Below the pieces are notes generated by a model. It had not been told where the DNA came from, ran no database searches, and was given only the letters and a program-made list of their open reading frames with translations. Shown piece by piece: positions 31,793 to 34,267 of a DNA stretch of 34,267 nucleotides (its first letter is position 1; every line of letters begins with the position of its first letter). Both the position numbers and the translations under genes were made by a program. Source of the DNA: an uncultured Neomegalonema sp. (GTDB taxonomy: Bacteria > Pseudomonadota > Alphaproteobacteria > Rhodobacterales > Rhodobacteraceae); the NCBI GenBank assembly GCA_937958625.1, contig CALGNO010000086.1, forward strand, positions 1 through 34,267. Reading direction: 5' to 3'.

Positions 31793-32806
31793 ATGACCGA
31801 CGCCCTCAACACCCTGATCCTGATGACGAACTTCGTGTTCGTGCCCGGCCTCGTCTACGGCTCGCAACTGGCGCTGGGGGCGCTGGGGATTACGCTCGTC
31901 TTCGGCATCCTGCGGTTTTCGAACTTTGCCCATGGCGACACGATGGCGTTCGGGACTATGGCGACGATCTTTGCCACATGGGGGTTACAGGCGGCGGGGG
32001 TGAGCCTTGGGCCGCTGCCCACCGCGCTGCTCGCGCTGCCCGTCGGGATCGTCGTGACAGTGCTGTTCCTGCTGCTGACCGACCGGCTTGTCTATCGCCA
32101 TTATCGCATCGTGCGGGCCAAGCCGATCACGTTCCTGATGGCCTCCATCGGTGTGATGTTCATGATGAACGGCCTGATCCGGTTCATCATCGGGCCGGGG
32201 GACCAGATTTTTCTCGACGGCGAGCGGTTTGTCTTCACCGCCCGCGAGTTCAAGCGATGGTCCGGGATGGATGAGGGGCTGGCCCTGCGCACCTCGCAGG
32301 TTTTGACGGTGGTGGTCGCCATCATTCTCGTCGCCGCGCTGTTCTGGTTTCTGGCGCGCACCAAGACCGGCAAGGCCATGCGCGCCTATTCCGATAACGA
32401 GGTTCTGGCGCGCCTGTCGGGCATCGACCCGGACCGGGTGGTGCGGATGACATGGATCATCGCCGGGGCGCTGGCGGCGATTGCGGGGGTGCTTTATGGC
32501 CTCGACAAGAGCTTTAAGCCGTTCACGTATTTCCAGCTGTTGCTGCCGATGTTCGCGGCGGCCATTGTAGGCGGCCTCGGAAAGCCCATCGGCGCCATCG
32601 TCGGCGGCTATATCATCGCGTTTTCCGAGGTGATGCTGACCTATGCCTATAAAAAGGTCGGCGGGTATCTGTTGCCGGAAGAATGGCGGCCGGATGGGCT
32701 GATGCAGTTGCTCTCGACCGACTATAAGTTCGCGATTTCGTTCGTAATTTTGGTGGTGGTCTTGCTGGTCAGGCCGACGGGGATATTCCGGGGGAAGGTG
32801 GTTTGA
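31793..32806 (+). CDS. livH: Branched-chain amino acid-type ABC transporter permease LivH
   Basis: A 337-residue inner-membrane permease with eight or more helices. LIV-type motifs: GSQLALGALGITLVFGILRFSNFAHGD at the N-terminus (family pattern LGLTLIFGVLRVVNFAHG), RAYSDNEVLARLSGID and FAAAIVGGLGKPIGAIVGGY. No clear ribosome site precedes ATG 31793; the bases before it are A/T-rich and belong to the inserted segment, so native expression signals may have been lost or replaced. Confidence 0.93.
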   Translation: MTDALNTLILMTNFVFVPGLVYGSQLALGALGITLVFGILRFSNFAHGDTMAFGTMATIFATWGLQAAGVSLGPLPTALLALPVGIVVTVLFLLLTDRLVYRHYRIVRAKPITFLMASIGVMFMMNGLIRFIIGPGDQIFLDGERFVFTAREFKRWSGMDEGLALRTSQVLTVVVAIILVAALFWFLARTKTGKAMRAYSDNEVLARLSGIDPDRVVRMTWIIAGALAAIAGVLYGLDKSFKPFTYFQLLLPMFAAAIVGGLGKPIGAIVGGYIIAFSEVMLTYAYKKVGGYLLPEEWRPDGLMQLLSTDYKFAISFVILVVVLLVRPTGIFRGKVV

Positions 32807-32820
32807 TGGTGCCCATGCAT

Positions 32821-32893
32821 GTCACCCTCGGACGTGATCCGAGGGTCTTTTCGTCGCCGGAAGAGATCCTCGCGTCAAGAGCGAGGATGACCG
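32821..32893. repeat. Two-hairpin interspersed palindromic element, copy 2
   Basis: First stem ACCCTCGGA (32824-32832) with TCCGAGGGT (32838-32846), followed by CTTTTC. Second stem ATCCTCGC (32866-32873) with GCGAGGAT (32881-32888). The layout and most bases equal the element at 23691-23763. It fills the livH-livM gap and ends just before the livM ribosome site. Confidence 0.75.
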
Positions 32894-32909
32894 TGTCGAG
32901 GTCAGCCCC

Positions 32910-34267
32910 ATGACCGCCCTGCGCCCCCTCCTCGCCTTCGCCGTCATGGCCGCCCTGCTTGCGGCGGTCTGGGTTTTCCAGTCGCCGAATGTCGCGCTGG
33001 GGATGCTGAGCCTCTGTTTGATCTCGGCGATCATGGCGCTCGGGGTCAATATCCAGTGGGGCTATGCGGGCCTGTTCAATGTCGGGGTCATGGGGTTCGC
33101 GGCGCTGGGCGGTGTGGCCGCCGTGCTGGTCTCGAAACCGCCCGTACCCGAGGCGTGGAGTGTGGGGGGCGGCGGGATTGCCCTGACGGCGCTGGCCTTT
33201 CTCGGCACCATCGCGGCGACCGTTATCGTCCATCGTAAGACTCGTGGGCACCGAGGGCATTTCCTGGCGGTGCTGCTCGTGGCGGTGGTGGGGTATTTCA
33301 TCACCCGCAGCCTCTATTCGCCCGCCGTAGACGCCATCGAGGCCGTCGATCCGGGCAAGACCGGCTATCTCGGCGGGCTGGGGCTGCCGATCGTGCTGTC
33401 CTGGGCCGTGGGCGGTGTGTTTGCGGCGGGGGCCGCATGGCTTGTCGGCAAGATCGCGCTGGGCCTGCGCGCCGATTACCTCGCCATCGCGACGCTGGGG
33501 ATTTCAGAGATCATCATCGCGATGCTCAAGAACGAGGATTGGCTGACGCGCGGGGTCAAGAATGTCACCGGCCTCGACCGGCCCGTCCCCTACGAAGTGG
33601 ACCTGCAACAGAGCGACTGGTTTCGCGAACAAGTCGCCGGTTTTGCCGCCGACACCCTCGCCGGGCTGGAGGGTGCCGCGCGGGAGGCGGCGCTGACCGA
33701 CCTTGTGACCGAGTATTCGGGCCTGTTCGTAAAGCTCTGTTATGCGGGTCTTTTTGCCATCGTTCTCGGTGTTATCCTGCTTCTCTGCGTGCTGGCGCTG
33801 AACTCGCCCTGGGGCCGGATGGTCCGTGCGATCCGAGACAACGAGACCGCCGCCGAGGCCATGGGCAAGGACGTTAAGGGCCGCCACCTGCAAATTTTCA
33901 TTCTCGGCTCCGCCGTCGTCGGCATTGCCGGAGCAATGCTCGCGACCCTTGATGGCCAGTTCACCCCCGGCACCTATAACCCGCTGCGCTTCACGTTCCT
34001 GATCTGGGTGATGGTCGTGGTCGGCGGGTCGGGGAATAATCTGGGGGCCGTGGTCGGCGCGTTCTTTATCTGGTTCCTGTGGGTCCAGGCCGAACCCGGC
34101 GGCATCTGGCTGATCGAGACCCTGACCAGCGGTCTCGCCCCGGACAGCCCGCTCCGCCTGCATCTGATCGACAATGCCCAGCATATGCGCGTCTTCGTGA
34201 TGGGTCTCGTGCTGCTGCTGGTCATGCGCTTTACACCGGGCGGCATTCTGCCCGAGCGCATCCGCGC
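32910..34267 (+). CDS. livM: Branched-chain amino acid-type ABC transporter permease LivM (runs off the right edge)
   Basis: An open frame from ATG 32910 to the end of the window, 452 complete codons without a stop. Hydrophobic helices alternate with LIV permease motifs: ALGVNIQWGYAGLFNVGVMGF, LRADYLAIATLGISEI, MVRAIRDNETAAEAMGKDV and WVMVVVGGSGNNLGAVVGA. GAGGT is about eight bases before the ATG. It is the second permease of the LIV transporter with LivH. It is longer than typical LivM (about 320-420) because of an extra loop (near DWFREQVAGFAADTLAG). The C-terminus is missing because the window stops. Confidence 0.92.
   Translation, partial: MTALRPLLAFAVMAALLAAVWVFQSPNVALGMLSLCLISAIMALGVNIQWGYAGLFNVGVMGFAALGGVAAVLVSKPPVPEAWSVGGGGIALTALAFLGTIAATVIVHRKTRGHRGHFLAVLLVAVVGYFITRSLYSPAVDAIEAVDPGKTGYLGGLGLPIVLSWAVGGVFAAGAAWLVGKIALGLRADYLAIATLGISEIIIAMLKNEDWLTRGVKNVTGLDRPVPYEVDLQQSDWFREQVAGFAADTLAGLEGAAREAALTDLVTEYSGLFVKLCYAGLFAIVLGVILLLCVLALNSPWGRMVRAIRDNETAAEAMGKDVKGRHLQIFILGSAVVGIAGAMLATLDGQFTPGTYNPLRFTFLIWVMVVVGGSGNNLGAVVGAFFIWFLWVQAEPGGIWLIETLTSGLAPDSPLRLHLIDNAQHMRVFVMGLVLLLVMRFTPGGILPERIR

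Overview
This 34.3 kb window comes from a GC-rich (by eye about 60%) alphaproteobacterial chromosome. A complete Sox thiosulfate-oxidation cluster with periplasmic Tat/Sec proteins and c-type cytochromes, a TRAP transporter, a LIV-type ABC operon and a CheB-CheR-PAS histidine kinase together suggest a metabolically versatile, respiring Rhodobacterales- or Rhodospirillales-like heterotroph that can also oxidise reduced sulfur. Genus-level assignment is not possible from reading alone. No rRNA, tRNA, CRISPR array, transposase, integrase or replication origin was seen.

Layout, left to right. (1) 112-4278, minus strand: a three-gene operon of a YbbAP-type ABC exporter (ATPase, ten-helix FtsX-type permease) and a secreted AttH/CrtC-like protein. 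(2) 4398-10981: a signalling block. A minus-strand REC-HisKA protein without a phosphorylatable histidine is separated by a 0.7 kb AT-rich gap from a plus-strand kinase of about 1500 residues (CheB-CheR-coiled coil-PAS-PAS-GAF-PAS-HisKA-HATPase), which is coupled through a GTGA overlap to an Rcp1-like response regulator. (3) 11001-14072: a crotonase and 3-hydroxybutyryl-CoA dehydrogenase pair (minus), then a uronate dehydrogenase and an ArsC/Spx-like protein (plus, GTGA overlap).

(4) 14109-23014: the sox cluster. soxS reads rightward; soxX, soxA, an alpha/beta-hydrolase-cytochrome c fusion, soxF, soxY, soxZ, soxB, soxC and soxD read leftward. SoxAX would load thiosulfate onto the SoxYZ carrier, SoxB would hydrolyse off sulfate and SoxCD would oxidise the remaining sulfane. 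SoxF is a flavocytochrome-type flavoprotein, and the fusion occupies the place expected for its cytochrome partner SoxE. soxR, soxV and soxW are not in the window. The fusion protein is the most unusual coding feature here.

(5) 23019-29105, minus: a flavin reductase, an HNH endonuclease of lower GC content, and a tightly coupled dctP-dctQ-dctM-matB unit that suggests uptake of malonate or a similar dicarboxylate and its activation to a CoA thioester. (6) 29262-34267, plus: livG, livF, an AT-rich unknown gene, livH, and livM, which runs off the right edge. Every junction from livG to livM holds a palindromic element or the AT-rich insert, so this operon looks repeatedly invaded. Two copies of the same two-hairpin element lie at 23691-23763 and 32821-32893.
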